A stretch of 64,000 bases of DNA from Lathyrus oleraceus (GCF_024323335.1 NC_066585.1:533596082-533660081), one strand, 5' to 3'; shown: positions 32,528 through 44,348, counted from the first letter of the stretch. A program made the numbers and translations. The notes: generated from the sequence alone by a model not told the origin.

Positions 32528-33010
32528 TCATGCCAAGGCATGAGCAGCCTCATTAGATTGTCTCCTAACGAACTTAACATGAGTGTTCCTAAATAAAATA
32601 GCTAATAAGCATTTACATTCAAGTGTAATATCGCCCAAATCAGAATCATTAGGTTGCTGATTAATCACATTATCCACGACGCTTTTAGCATTCAACTCAA
32701 AGTCCAATGAGTCGAACACAAGCTCATGAACCCATTTAATGGATGTCAGCAGGCCTAGAGCTTCCCTTACATCTACATCAATAATATGAGATAACAACTC
32801 GGTTCAAACTGCAATAAACTGGCCCTCATCATCTCGAATGCATGATCCTATTCCTACCTTATTATCAGGAAAGGATGCATCGATGTTGCATTTGCGACGA
32901 CCAGGAGACAGTTTGCTCCATTTGACTTCTGAAGGCCTTATAGATTGATTGTTATTGCTTGAACGGATGGTTTGTATATTCCTCCAACCTGTTAACAAAG
33001 AGTAGCTCAA
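32528..33010 (-). pseudogene. RNase H-like domain of a LINE-type element, remnant
   Basis: Two minus-strand frames join as one RNase H-like domain: KWSKLSPGRRKCNIDASFPD, IGSCIRDDEGQFIAV, a stop near 32803, then VREALGLLTSIKWVHELVF, VVDNVINQQPNDSDLGDI, VKFVRRQSNEAAHALA. The order W..P..+.KCN+DA / GIG.C+RD..G.F / V+R..N..AH.LA is the plant non-LTR-type RNase H (RVT_3). It follows a zf-RVT segment upstream on the same strand. The internal stop shows decay. Confidence 0.8.
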
Positions 33011-33099
33011 CTACAAATAGTATTTGAAGAGTCTTCTATCCGGTTCCAAATTTGATTATTTCTACATTTCCAAATAATCTACAAGTTGGTCGAGAGCAC

Positions 33100-33470
33100 T
33101 ACTTATTGATCTTGGTTTGCAACCTACAAAAAAGAAATGATATTGTAGCAAAAGAGGAGTTAGAATTCATAAATTGCTGCAACATGGACCACATGCCCAC
33201 TTTTTCCCAGCATTCAATACTCTTTGGGCAAAGAAGAAATAAGTGTTTAACATCTTCCACACTTACGTCGCAAATACATCAAAGAGAAGAACATTGGATG
33301 CATTTATCTATTAAGCACAATATGACAGGCACATAATTCCTACATAATCACCAGAGTAAATTTTTAACCCTTTTAGGGGCTTTGATTTTCCAAAAAAGCT
33401 CTGACTTCTCATTGATCCTATGGCGAGAGGCATCAATAGCATATTTAATACAATAACGATAAACACATTC
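33100..33470 (-). pseudogene. zf-RVT region of the same LINE remnant
   Basis: Across two frame changes the minus strand reads LFWKIKAPKRVKNLLW, LCRNYVPV, CICDVSVEDVKHLFLLCPKS and ECWEKVGMWSML. This is the zinc-binding region that follows RT in plant LINE polyproteins. The RT and endonuclease parts are missing; at about 33470 the sequence changes abruptly to copia gag. Confidence 0.75.
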
Positions 33471-33735
33471 CTTCTCAAAATTATTTGGACCAATAAATTG
33501 ATGGATTATAAAGAGAGATTTATAATCTTTCTCTTTAAATCTTTATATGCAACCTTTTGTTCATCTATGGCATTGTTGCTAATTGGTGTCACTTCATTCT
33601 TCATAAGATCCCAAACATATTGATAGCAGAAGACAACCTTCATCTACTTACACTAATTATCATAATTCTTTCCATTCAAGATTGGAAGATTTGTTGGAAA
33701 ACGCTTGTCTGGATGAGAAGTCATGGATCGTTATG
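33471..33735 (-). pseudogene. Copia 3 gag N-terminus, truncated
   Basis: The minus strand starts MTSHPDKRFPTNLPILNGKN and continues, with stops, through YVWDLMKNEVTPISNNAIDE, KVAYKDLKRK and FIIHQFIGPNNFEK, the UBN2/DUF4219-type gag opening. It is cut at about 33470 by the LINE fragment. It lies on the far side of the LTR from pol, which is abnormal for a simple element. Confidence 0.75.
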
Positions 33736-33751
33736 TCCCAAGGATCACAAC

Positions 33752-33770
33752 CAGCACTCTAGATACCAGA
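33752..33770 (-). other. Primer-binding site of copia 3
   Basis: Minus-sense TCTGGTATCTAGAGTG directly after the LTR end; close to the initiator tRNA-Met site TGGTATCAGAGC. Confidence 0.75.
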
Positions 33771-34210
33771 TGTTGGAATCGATCTTGATGGAACAAGATT
33801 CAATCGTCTCTTAATTGATCTAAAATTATTGTTCTACATTTGTTACTCGATTAATTCACCACACCCATGGTTGCAAGATGATTCCCTTGCACAATGATTT
33901 GAAAAGAAAATAAATTGAAGTTATGAAAGAAGATAGTGTTGAGAGAGTATTAGTTTTGGAAGGGAAAAGAAGAATGTATTTATCTTATTAATTTCAAGTG
34001 AAAAGTGTATTCCTATTTATAATGATATTTATTGCATTTCAAGTAATCTCAAACTAACTAATTAACTTCGACAATGTGTATTTGACTCTGTCGAGTACAT
34101 GCATTTTCGACTACTACGAGTTGTATTCAAATTTATCGAATATATGCAGCTTCAACTGTCGAATACTGCATCTAAAAACATGCTTAACAAAAATAATTAC
34201 ATATTTAACA
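33771..34210 (-). repeat. Single LTR of copia 3
   Basis: 440 bp, TGTTGGAATC to ATTTAACA. PBS and gag lie on its left, PPT and RNase H on its right, so it acts as both 3' and 5' LTR. No second copy is seen in the window. It contains repeated TCGAC/TCGAA words at about 34068-34165. Confidence 0.75.
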
Positions 34211-34229
34211 CACCACCTAATTCATTGTG
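34211..34229 (-). other. Polypurine tract of copia 3
   Basis: Minus-sense AATGAATTAGGTGGTG against the LTR; the usual short copia plus-strand primer. Confidence 0.6.
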
Positions 34230-34360
34230 TCTAAGTTATCTACATTCATCATGGTTCTCAATCTCTTGAATAATTCCACTTGCACGACCATGGTCATGAT
34301 GTCTGCAATATGATTTTCAGTTCTATAGTGTTTTAAGTTAAGTCTCACATTTGTTACTTG

Positions 34361-36231
34361 CTATCTAAGATAATGGAATATCATCTCAATGTGTATGCTT
34401 CTTCCATATGCTATTGGGTTCTTGGCCAAATTGATAGCAGACCTGTTATCAATCTTCATGATCAGTGTTCCATGATTTTTACCTGCAATCTCCTCAATCA
34501 GATTCACCATCCATGTTGATTGACATGCACAAAGAGAGGCAGTTATATACTCATCCTTACATGATGACAGAGCTACAAATGGTTCTTTTCTTGAGCTCCA
34601 AGCAACTGGAGGACAACCTAGCATAAGCACATAACCAGTTGTGGATTTTTTATCATCAGCATCACTAGTCCAACTTGAGTTAGTGTATCTCACAAATTTT
34701 CATTGCTTTCCTTCATTTGCTGCAAGAAAAAAATCCATAATCTAGTATTCCTTTCAGGTACCTTAGTATCCTCTTGGTGGCTGCAAGATGAGATACCTTT
34801 GGCTATTGCATAAACCTACTCACCATGCCTACATTATATGCTAGGGCAGGTCTTGTGCGACAGAGGTATCTCAATGATCGAATGAGTCTTATGTATTATG
34901 TTGGATCAACATTATCTTCATTTGAGTCCTTCATTAATTTTAGTTTTGGTTTAACTGGTGTTGAAGCTGCATTGCAATCCTCAATCTCAAATGTTTTGAG
35001 TATTTCACTTGCATATCTACTTTAGTGCATCATCAAACCTCTAATAATTTTGTAGAATTCAATAACAAGAAAGTATGATATGTTGCCGAGGTCACACATT
35101 TTAAACTCCTTGCTCATGTTACATTTGAAATCTTCAACTCCTTTTTACAGTTGCCTGTTATTAACATGTCATATACACCATGTTCAGTTGTGAATTTTAT
35201 AAACTCTTTTTCTCTTAGAAAATCATTTATTCCCCTGGAAGAGGGCTCTCCCAAACATACCCACTTGGTCGGGGATGCTTCATCGAGAGGGAAAACTCAT
35301 TACTTGCAGATGTCTGACATTCTTTATCCGTTTTATGCTCTTGGAGCTTGTTTGACACCATACAAGGATTTTTACAACTTGTATACCTTAATTTATTCCT
35401 TGTTTCACAATACCAAATGGTTGTGTTACATAAACTTCTTTATTTAGAGGATCATTCAGTTGTTTGTGTTTGCTAGGTCAACAACCAACCTGATTGTTTC
35501 AATCCTAGCAACTAGTGTGAAAACTTCATCAAAGTTAATTCCTTCTTTCTGAAGAAATCCTTTGGCTACAAGTCTTGCTTTGTTTCTAGTCACTTCTCCT
35601 CTTAGATTCAACTTTACTTTGTACACCCACTTCACATCAATTTCCTTCTTACCTTGTGGAAATTTGACTAGTGACCAGGTTTTGTTGACCTCTATGGATT
35701 TTAGTTCATCCTTCATGGATTGTATCCACTTTAAGTCCTTCAATGCCTTCTTTATATTCATTGGCTTAGTATCTGGAAAAAATCATAGTGTACCAGCTCA
35801 CCTTCATCATTCACCACATCATCTGATGTGATCACACATTCCTGCAGTCTTGCAAGCATGTTTCTTGTCCTTTGAGGTGTGCTTGAGCCCTACTTCATCA
35901 CATAGTATTCTTATTGAATCCTTCTTGGTATTTTTGTTCTAATCCCACTCCTTCAGCTCATCTATGATCACATATCTCCTTATCATAACTTTCTTGTTCA
36001 AGGGATCAAATAACTTGTATCAACCATTTGAGTGATATCTTATCATCTTCAGATGACTTAAGCTACACTTTACACCATACCAAAATTTGTCTGGTGTGAT
36101 TCCTTCTAGCTTCTTTCTTAGTTGGACATCTATTCAAGATGTATGTTGCAGTGGACACAACCTCACCCCATAAATCATTTGGGAGATACTTTCCCTTCAA
36201 CATACTTCTCACCGTATTCATGATGCTTATG
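34361..36231 (-). pseudogene. Copia 3 pol remnant (integrase end, RT, RNase H)
   Basis: In minus order: an integrase C-terminal fragment (NTVRSMLKGKYLPNDLWGEV, NRCPTKK, about 36063-36231), RT N-terminus at 35456-35761 ([40 protein letters not shown]), degenerate middle RT to about 34700, and RNase H at 34361-34693 (SSWTSDADDKKSTTGYVLML, ALSSCKDEYITAS). The RT active site is not readable; sequence at about 35200-35330 looks foreign to RT. The fragment is cut at 36231 by an LTR start. Confidence 0.8.
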
Positions 36232-36366
36232 TGTAGCACCTCAAATTTGCCCCCCTCATTCATGCATTCATTTTTAGGTCATTTAACATTTCATATTGCA
36301 TTTCATCATGTCAATCAGAATTAGATCCAAGAAGCTTGAATATCATCCAAGACACTTTGTGGGTTC
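36232..36366 (+). repeat. LTR head of a second Ogre-like subfamily
   Basis: TGTAGCACCTCAAATTTGCC starts where the copia 3 integrase stops. It ends with about 36 bp (GAAGCTTGAATATCATCC...GTGGGTTC) that recur at about 36587-36624 inside the next LTR. It may be the true start of the 5' LTR of B, interrupted by a copy of the other LTR head, or a separate truncated LTR. Confidence 0.5.
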
Positions 36367-38453
36367 TGTAAGACCCCAATTTTGACCCTAAGATCCCTCA
36401 TGGCATCATAACATTGCATTTGCATTGCCTCAAGGATCTTTAGCATCTTGGTTCCCTTTGCCTTTGGGTGGGACTCCTTGTGATTGGTTTGAGATCACCA
36501 AGCATGCTTGAATTATACATCATTGTTTCTCTTACTTTTGTTTACTAACCAAAAGCACAAAAATGTGTCACTAACATCTTTTGTTTGAAGCTTGAGTATC
36601 ATCCAAGACACTTTGTGGGTTCTATTTAGATGATCAGTCAACACAAGGGAATGGCTTGAGATACTTCCAACAGGTTCAAATGGGATCTATTCGTCAGTCA
36701 AAACGTTAATCTTGAAGGAGTAAAAGTTTGTTCATGAGCTGTCATGCTCACTAGGCGAGCAGAATGGGTCGCCTAGCGAGTCCCAAGAAAAGCCACCAGA
36801 ATCACCTACGCTCAGAGGAATTTCTTGAACTGTCATGCTCGCTAGGCGAAGCCCACGTGTTAAAAAAAAAGAACGAAAAACGAAAAAATAAAAGAACGAA
36901 AAAAAAACGAAAAACAAAATAAAATAAAATAATAATAAAATAAATAAATAAAATATAACAAAAATTTTTTGGACTTGGGCCTCTCTCATTTGAGCCCACA
37001 GGTCCACAAAAATCAGGTTATAAATTCAGAGTTTCAGTGAAACAAAAGGCCATTCTATTCCTATTACCCTGGCAGGAAAAAAGATAGTGAGAGAAGAGCT
37101 AACAGAGTTCAGAGCAACCTCCAGAGACTGAAGGGAAATCATTGGCAAAGAACCAATTCCCTCTCATATAAACCCTAAGAGTGCTTTGCAAACCCACCCG
37201 GGCAATTCAATTTCATTCGATCTCTCCAGTCAAGTTTGCCTTATTCCCATTACTTTATGCTTTTAATTTGAATGCTCTGAATGTATGAGGTATTATGAGT
37301 GAATTTGATACCCTTTTGATGCATGTGTTTGACAAGAGGTTTAGGCCTCCTACCCTTGGTTTCTTTTTGTGAGCTTTTTGTGAATTTTAATGGCATGATT
37401 CATGTGGTTACATTTTGATTTTAGGGCAACTATTGATTACCCTATCTTGTTTCTCTAACCTATTTGTTGAGTTTTTTTGTGAGGGCTCACATGACTCTTG
37501 CAGGGATAGCTTGCTTGGTGTTCCATTTTATTTGTGGGGTACCACCTGGAGGTCTATTCCGATTACCTGTACTGACTGACTTTCTTTGATGGTGCTTAGC
37601 TTGGAAGGGTCTTTGGTTTTCTTATTTCTTAAATTGCTATTGCTTCGGATCTTTATCCGCGTGGTACTTTATTTTTTCCCGTATTTTACTGCTTTTCTTA
37701 GGTTTCGTATAGCCTCTCGTGGCATGTCATTTAAGGTAGCGCGGTATCTTTCTTCTAGGACTACCTTTTTGCATGAGCATCCCTAAACACCTCAAACTCA
37801 TTGATTTTTATTCTCCTAAGAACATGTTATCTCCTTCTACTACAGGCGAGTAAGTCTCCAAAGGTCGAGTATCCGGTAGATTGCATAGTAACGTCGTTCA
37901 CCCCAAAACACAACCCTTACCCCATAGGTGGTCGAACTACGTTTTGCTCTGATTTTCATCCCAGATGAGATACGTAGGCATAAGACGCGATGTCTTACCG
38001 AGCACACTCCTCTTTAACCCATAGGTAGCCGAATTACGAAGACTCTGATTCTCATATTCAGATGAGATACGTATGCAGTGGATGCGACGTCCGTGCGAGT
38101 CATTTTCTTTTGACCCTTCTTTTAGTAAGTAGTACATTAGATAAACATACACGCTTTTCTCATCCCTTCAATCATGTTTGCACAAATAAATTTTCAAAAA
38201 AAAAACAACAACCTTTGCGACAATGTGAAAAGGGCTCCCTAGGAGTACCTAGGATGCTTTGGGTGCCTAACACCTTCCCATTGCATAACCAACCCCCTTA
38301 CCCAGATCTCTGACATTTTTACTAGTTTTTGATTCGATAAAACTTTTAGGTTTTTGTTCGCTTTCTAACTATTCCTTTGGATAAATAGAAGTGCGGTGGC
38401 GACTCGACTTGGATTTAGTCAATATCTCTAATGGTAACGAATACCCCGCTACA
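36367..38453 (+). repeat. 5' LTR of element B
   Basis: TGTAAGACCCC to ACCCCGCTACA, 2087 bp. Its first roughly 220 bp and last roughly 400 bp resemble the LTR of C, while the middle differs. It contains CTCACTAGGCGAGC, GTCGCCTAGCGAGT and GCTCGCTAGGCGAAG words at 36747-36852, an A-rich stretch at 36866-36960 and a TATA-like TATAAATT at 37019-37026. Confidence 0.75.
37019..37026 (+). promoter_or_regulatory. TATA-like box of element B LTR
   Basis: TATAAATT lies after the palindrome words and the A-rich tract. Its position matches the TATA box of element A relative to the same kind of motifs. Confidence 0.45.
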
Positions 38454-38478
38454 GAAAAGTGGCGACCCTGCTGGGGAC
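38454..38478 (+). other. Primer-binding site of element B
   Basis: GAAAAGTGGCGACCCTGCTG follows the LTR end directly; the same block with CTCTG follows the LTR of C. Confidence 0.8.
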
Positions 38479-39371
38479 GTGTATTTTCCTAGTGGGTTTT
38501 GCCGACTTTTCATGCTTGTTGTATTGTATTTGTTTTGTGACATATTTTTGTGCAATTTGGGATTACTGTATTGTATGTAATGATTGAATTGCTTGATATT
38601 AATTCCTTGTATGCTTGGTGATCTTTGTGAGATGAGTTCTATACCCGGACTCGAATGCACTTAGGATAGGAGAATGGCGTAGTCTTGTTGACTTGTGTGG
38701 AGTTATTCCTTAGCAAGTTGACTTGCAAGTCCATTCACTTGGTGGAGGTTATGTTGGGATCAATAATGTCACATAAGTAGTTGTGGTTAGACATTACTTT
38801 TTCCAATATAGACCTTAGAAGCCAAGGACCTTAGTTTACCAAACCCATCTTGGCTTATTCGTAGGATGTAGTGCAAAAGCGTTCAAGTGTAAGATTTGAT
38901 ACGATTGTTACGCGATACTACACTCATAAGAGTCTCTCTTGAGAATATTTTTGGAATACGAGTAGTCGTTTCTCCGATAATATCCAAAAGATGAGATGAT
39001 GACTATGGGAACCTCTTGTAGAACATGTTTGGCAGGTTTAAACCCTAGTACACTCCCTTTTGGGTGGTTCTTAACCTAACTCCATGCTCGTGACTTACAA
39101 CAAACCCTTGATTCATGGTTGATCCGTTCATGAATCCTTAATATCAATGGAACTTGGGTGTTGATAAGGTGTAAACCATAATCCACCAAAATGGATGATT
39201 GATATTAAGGATAACATGATCCATCCCATGACCTTTGTTTGGTGTGCTTTGCTTGATCCTTGAGTGTGATTGTTGCATTCATGCATTCATGCACCCATTT
39301 GCATTCATATCATCAAAATAATAAGAAAATTTTCAAGGAACTTAAGGGGTTTAGTTGCAAAATTTTCAGAC
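38479..39371 (+). other. Leader of element B with a long hairpin
   Basis: Non-coding leader. It holds a perfect 15-bp inverted repeat, ATCCTTAATATCAAT at 39134-39148 and its complement at 39198-39212, loop 49 nt. Most of the leader aligns by eye with that of element C (51339-52338), including the phrase CACTCATAAGAGTCTCTCTT. No ORF is seen. Confidence 0.65.
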
Positions 39372-40732
39372 ATGGAAAGACAAAGAAGGAATACAAAGAA
39401 GTACAGCTTCAGGCAACCCGATTTGAAAGAGTTAAGGAATCTGACATCCTATGTATTAGATCCTTTGGGTTTCAAGGCTCGTTTTGGGAAGCTTCTTCCT
39501 CTTCTGACTACTCAGGTGGATGAAGGATTGGTGAGTGTATTGGTGTAGTTTTATGATCCCTTGTACCGTTGCTTCACGTTTCTGGATTTCCAGCTTTTGC
39601 CTACCCTTGAGGAGTATGCTTACCTTGTGGGTATACCTATTCTAGACCAGTTGCCGTTCAGTAGCTTGGAGAGTATTCCTACTTCTCAAGAGATAGCTGA
39701 CATGTTACACATAGATGAATCTCTGGTTGGTGCTCATATGACTACCAAAGGTGGAATTCAAGGTCTCCCTTCTGAGTTCCTCATTGCTCAAGCTACTATA
39801 TATGGGAAGGCCATGAGTGAGGATGCCTTTGAAGCCATATTTGTACTTCTCATCTATGGATTGATATTGTTCCCCAACATCGACAAGTTTGTGGATGTGA
39901 ATGCTATTAGGATCTTCTCTACTCTTAATCCCGTTCCGACTCTGTTGGGCGATACCTACTTCTCTTTGCATATGAGGAATACAAGGAATGTCTACGGTGG
40001 TCCACGAGACTTATGTCTCTCACTAATGATGATATCTCTTGGTATAACCATGTGTATGATGGTGTGCGGATTATTGACTCTTGTGGCGAATTCTCCAATG
40101 TACCTCTTCTTGGTACATGTGGTGGGATTAACTACAGTCCTGTTTTGGCACGTCGGCAGCTTGGGTTCCCCTTAAAGGATAAACCCAATAACATTATGTT
40201 AGAGGGTGTATTCTTTCAGGATGGTAAAGATCCCCAAGGCTTGAAAGCTAGGATGGTTCGCGCTTGGCGCAAGATTCATAAGAAAGGAAGGAAAGAGTTG
40301 GGTCCTAAGAATTGCATCGCTTTGGAGCCTTACACTGTTTGGGTTAGGAAGAGGGCGTCTGAGTATCTCATGCCTTACGAGTATCCGAGACCTATACCTA
40401 TGATTATGGTTAAGCCTTCAACCCTCCCTAATCAAGGAGTAAAGGAGTTGAGAGACGAAGACCATTCACGTGCCTGGATCCGTGAACGTGAAGAGTTGCT
40501 TCAGCAGATTAAGGAGAAGGACGCGTTGATTGAGTTTCTTAAGCATCAGGTTATTGATGACCCTGATGATGTATGGACTTCTCTACTTCCTCAGTCTTCT
40601 AAGTTCTAGAAGAGGAAGTATGATCGACTCGCCAAAGAGAATACCGATATGGAGGCAGCCTACGATAGGGAGGTGAAGAGGCTTCGTGCATCTTATCTTC
40701 TTGTGTCCCGAGCTTTAGATGATTGTTTCTAG
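39372..40732 (+). pseudogene. ORF1 of element B (DUF7745-like), broken
   Basis: It starts MERQRRNTKKYSFRQPDLKE at 39372. The conserved body reads YVLDPLGFKARFGKLLPLL, then TAG at 39546-39548 where element C has CAG, then FYDPLYRCFTF, FQLLPTLEEYAYLVGIPIL, FEAIFVLLIYGLILFPNIDK. After RNTRN about 100 nt present in C are deleted, and the frame changes to MSLTNDDISWYNHVYDG (40013 on). It ends in a Glu-rich coiled-coil-like tail (REREELLQQIKEKDALIEF), with another stop (about 40607) before the last 40 codons. Ogre elements carry such an ORF ahead of gag; its function is unknown. Confidence 0.85.
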
Positions 40733-41046
40733 GGATCCATAGGATGATTATTTTCCTTTTCTCTTGTATATGATTGACGGTGCTGGACTTCTTTTCCCAT
40801 ATATTATTTGATGAGATATTTCCATATGTGATAAAATGCTTAATATTTCCAAAATTTGCAAATAAAACTCTAAAGATCCTTTGAAATAAAAAAAAACAAA
40901 TCATATGCACAAGCATTGCATGCATCATATGCATAAGCAGGTTTTGTTTCTGGTCCCTTGCCCTGTGGTCTAACTCTGTGTCCTTCATTTATTTTGAAGA
41001 CAAGCTGACTCACCGGTACTACACTAGAGCCAATATTTCAAGACTA
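40733..41046 (+). other. ORF1-gag spacer of element B
   Basis: AT-rich spacer; the matching spacer in C is 61961-62257. A frame opens upstream of the chosen gag ATG (from 40978), but the coiled-coil start MDHLEQENREL at 41047 is conserved in C. Confidence 0.5.
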
Positions 41047-44000
41047 ATGGATCACTTAGAGCAAGAGAACCGCGAGCTCAAAGAGGAAGTGGCCAGATTG
41101 ACTGCCCTAATGGAGTCACTCATGGCTGCCCAGAGTCAGTCTTCTCCGACACCTTCAACTCCTCCCCAGAGGACAGTTATCTCCGAGATTGTCTCTTCTA
41201 CTGTACCCGCTGCCAGTGCACACTTTGTTCCAACAGCCATGCCAACCGGGTTCCCGTGGGGGATGCCTCCCAATTTCATGCCTGAGGGTCCTATTCCTAC
41301 CTTTGCTTCTCTGCCGGCATCTAGCCCGGTCCTTGCCGTTCCTCCTCCTGTCGTGCATATTTTGCCCAGGGTAGACGACACCATCTATCATTCTGATCTG
41401 TCTGAGGGTCCAGATGTTTATGAGAAGATGGATGCTATGAACGATCAATTTCTTGAGCTTCGCAAGGAATTGAAAACTCTCAGAGGGAAGGATCTTTTCA
41501 GCAAGTCTGCTGCCGAACTCTGCTTGGTTCCAAATGTGAAGATCCTTGTGAAATTCAAGGTCCCTGATTTTGAAAAGTACAAAGGAAATACTTGTCCTCT
41601 CAGCCACCACTGGTCATGTATTCCAGGAAGATGTCGACTCAAACCAATAATGACCAACTACTCATCCACTACTTTCAGGACAGTCTGTCTAGTGCCGTTT
41701 TGCGTTGGTACATGGGTTTAGACAGCGCGAACATCCGATCCTTCAATGATCTCGGCGAAGCCTTCGTCAAGCAGTACAAGTACAACGTGGATATGGCTCC
41801 CGATAGAGATCAATTGAGAGCCATGTCCCAGAAGGATAAAGAAACATTTAAGGAGTACGCCCAGAGGTGGCGAGAGGTGGCAGCACAGATCGTGCCTCCG
41901 CTAGAAGAGAAAGAGATGACTAAGATCTTTTTAAAGACTTTAAGTTCTTTTTATTATGAGCGGATGATTGCTAGCGCTCCTTCTGACTTCACCGAGATGG
42001 TGAATATGGGGATGCGTCTAGAATAAGGGGTCCGTGAAGGACGGTTAACCAGAGAAGAAGGCTCTTCTGCCAAACGTTATGGGGCGTTTGCAAAGAAGAA
42101 TGATGGAGAGGCACATGTTATGATCTCCCATGAGAAACCAAGAAGACCCTCTGTGAGGAGGAAGACTGTGCGTCCCGCCAGTAACCAGCACCAGGTGGCT
42201 CATATAGCACCTGTTTTCAGAGACAATCAACAGTATCAGCAACATAGTAACAATCAGCAACCACATCCGCAATATCAGCACCAACAGCACCGACCGCAGC
42301 AGCAGGCCTATCAGCCTCGAAACAGTAATCAAACCAGCACGAGTTACGAGAGGAAAAGGGTCACCTTCGATCCTATTCCTATGACGTACGCAGAGTTATA
42401 TCCCTCTTTGATAGAAAGGAAGCTGATTACTCTGAGAGACCCACCGGCTATACCTGCTAACCCCCAGTGGTGGTATAAGCCTGAGTTACATTGTGTTTAC
42501 CATTCTGGTGCTCCCGGCCATGACGTGGAGAATTGTTACCCTTTGAAGACCAAGGTTCAAGACCTTGTGAGGTGTGGTATTTTATGTTTTGAGGACGTAG
42601 GCCCTAATGTGAAGAAGAACCCATTGACCGAACATGGGAAATCTGTCAACATGGTCCAGGGTTACCCTGGAAAATACAAGGTCAAATATGTCAGTCATAT
42701 TCAACAGTCTTTGGTCCAGATGCATCGTTTGTTGTGTGACTACAGTCATTATGAGCATGACCATGATAGATGTCGAGTCTGCTCTGTTAACCGATTGGGT
42801 TGTTGCCAGGTGCGCAAGGATGTTCAGGAAATGCTGGACGAAGGAGTCATTGAGATCCTTCAAAACAGGAATGTTGATGAAAATGAGCCTGAGGTCAACG
42901 TGATTTCCCCAGTGTTCCGGATACACGAGCCTGTTATCATCAAGTACAATGGTAGCAAGCAGAAGGCTTCTCCCGCTCTGATCATTAAGCCTACTAGTCC
43001 TGTGCCTTACTCTTCTGAAAAGGTAGTTCCATATCGCTACAACGCCGTAGCAGTAGAGAATGGGAAAGAGGTGTCCTTTCCCTCTTCTTCTGTTGTGAAT
43101 ATTGCCGATGTTAGCGGTTTGACCCGTAGTGGCCGTGTATTTTCAGCACCGCCGAAGCCTCAAATTAATGCTGATTTTGTTGAACGCCCGATCGGGAATG
43201 CTGTGAATTCTTCGAATCTGGCACTTGCTGTTAAGCCCTCCTCCATACTGAAAACTCCTACTTCTGTTGGCCCGAGTGGCAATGTGAAAGAAGACTGTGA
43301 TGAGATGTTGAGACTCATCAAAAGGAGCGAGTACAATGTTGTAGACCAACTTCTACAAACGCCATCCAAAATATCTGTGTTATCCTTACTCTTAAATTCA
43401 GAACCACACCGAGAGGCTCTGCAAAAGGTGTTGGATGTGGCATATGTGGATCACGATGTCACTTTGGAGAAATTCGATAGCATTATTGCAAACATTACTG
43501 CTTGCAACAACCTGAGCTTTTGTGACTCTGATCTCCCTGAGGAGGGAAGAGACCACAACTTGGCTTTACACATATCTATGAATTGCAAAGACGACGCCAT
43601 GTCCAATGTGCTGGTGGACATCGGGTCATCATTGAACGTATTGCCAAAGTTCACTCTCTCAAAGCTATCATATCAAGGGTCTCCCATGAGGCAGAGTGGA
43701 GTAGTTGTGAAGGCTTTCGATGGGTCTCGCAAAACTGTGATTGGGGAAGTTGATCTCCCAATCAAGATCGGACCAAGTGATTTCCAGATTACCTTCCAGG
43801 TTATGGACATTCACCCATCGTATAATTGTCTCTTAGGCAGACCATGGATTCACGAGGCAGGCGCCGTGACATCCACCCTACACCAAAAATTGAAATTTGT
43901 GAAAAACAAGAAGCTGGTGGTGGTAGGGGGAGAAAGGGCTCTCCTGGTTAGCCATTTGTCTTCCTTCTCTTATATAGATGCTGAGGTTGAAGTTGGAACT

Positions 44001-44348
44001 CCTTCCCAAGCGTTATCTATTGCTGAGCATATTGAGAAAAGAGCTCCTTCATTTGCTTCCTACAAAGATGCAAAGTTGGCCATTGAGCGTAGTGCAACCA
44101 CAGGTTTAGGAAAAATGATTGAGTTAGAAGACAACGAGTCCCAGGCTGACATAGGCTTTTCTTCTGGTACTTTCAACAAGAAAGGGTTATTCAAGAGTGG
44201 AGGTTTCATCCACACTGGTCTAGATGAGGAGGCTGCTGCCGTTTTAGAAGAAGATACAAAGGATTCTGGCAACTTCATCATCCCTGGTGGGGTCTGCAAC
44301 AATTTGGTCGCTGTGGATATTCCAACAGTTGTCCATAAGTCAACGTAA
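41047..44348 (+). pseudogene. Gag-protease of element B, frameshifted
   Basis: It starts MDHLEQENRELKEEVARLTA, a short coiled coil, then a Pro-rich segment and FKVPDFEKYKGNTCPLS. A 2-nt insertion near 41607 shifts frame. The gag core continues (LLIHYFQDSLSSAVLRWYMG, FKEYAQRWREVAAQI), with a TAA at 42024-42026 where C has GAA. A Gln-rich stretch (QQYQQHSNNQQ) precedes a zinc-knuckle variant C-x2-H-x5-H-x4-C (CVYHSGAPGHDVENC, about 42490-42535). The protease begins VLVDIGSSLNVLPK (43610-43650): the catalytic triplet reads D-I-G instead of D-T/S-G, so activity is doubtful. It ends at 44348. Gag builds the particle and the protease matures it. Confidence 0.85.

Noticed and set aside
35151..35447. 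Plus-strand 98-residue frame
   Set aside because: It lies over degenerate RT of copia 3 on the opposite strand; no domain, though part of the sequence at about 35220-35330 does look foreign to RT.
42582..42926. Minus-strand frame of 114 residues opposite element B gag
   Set aside because: Shadow of the gag-protease frame; no domain.
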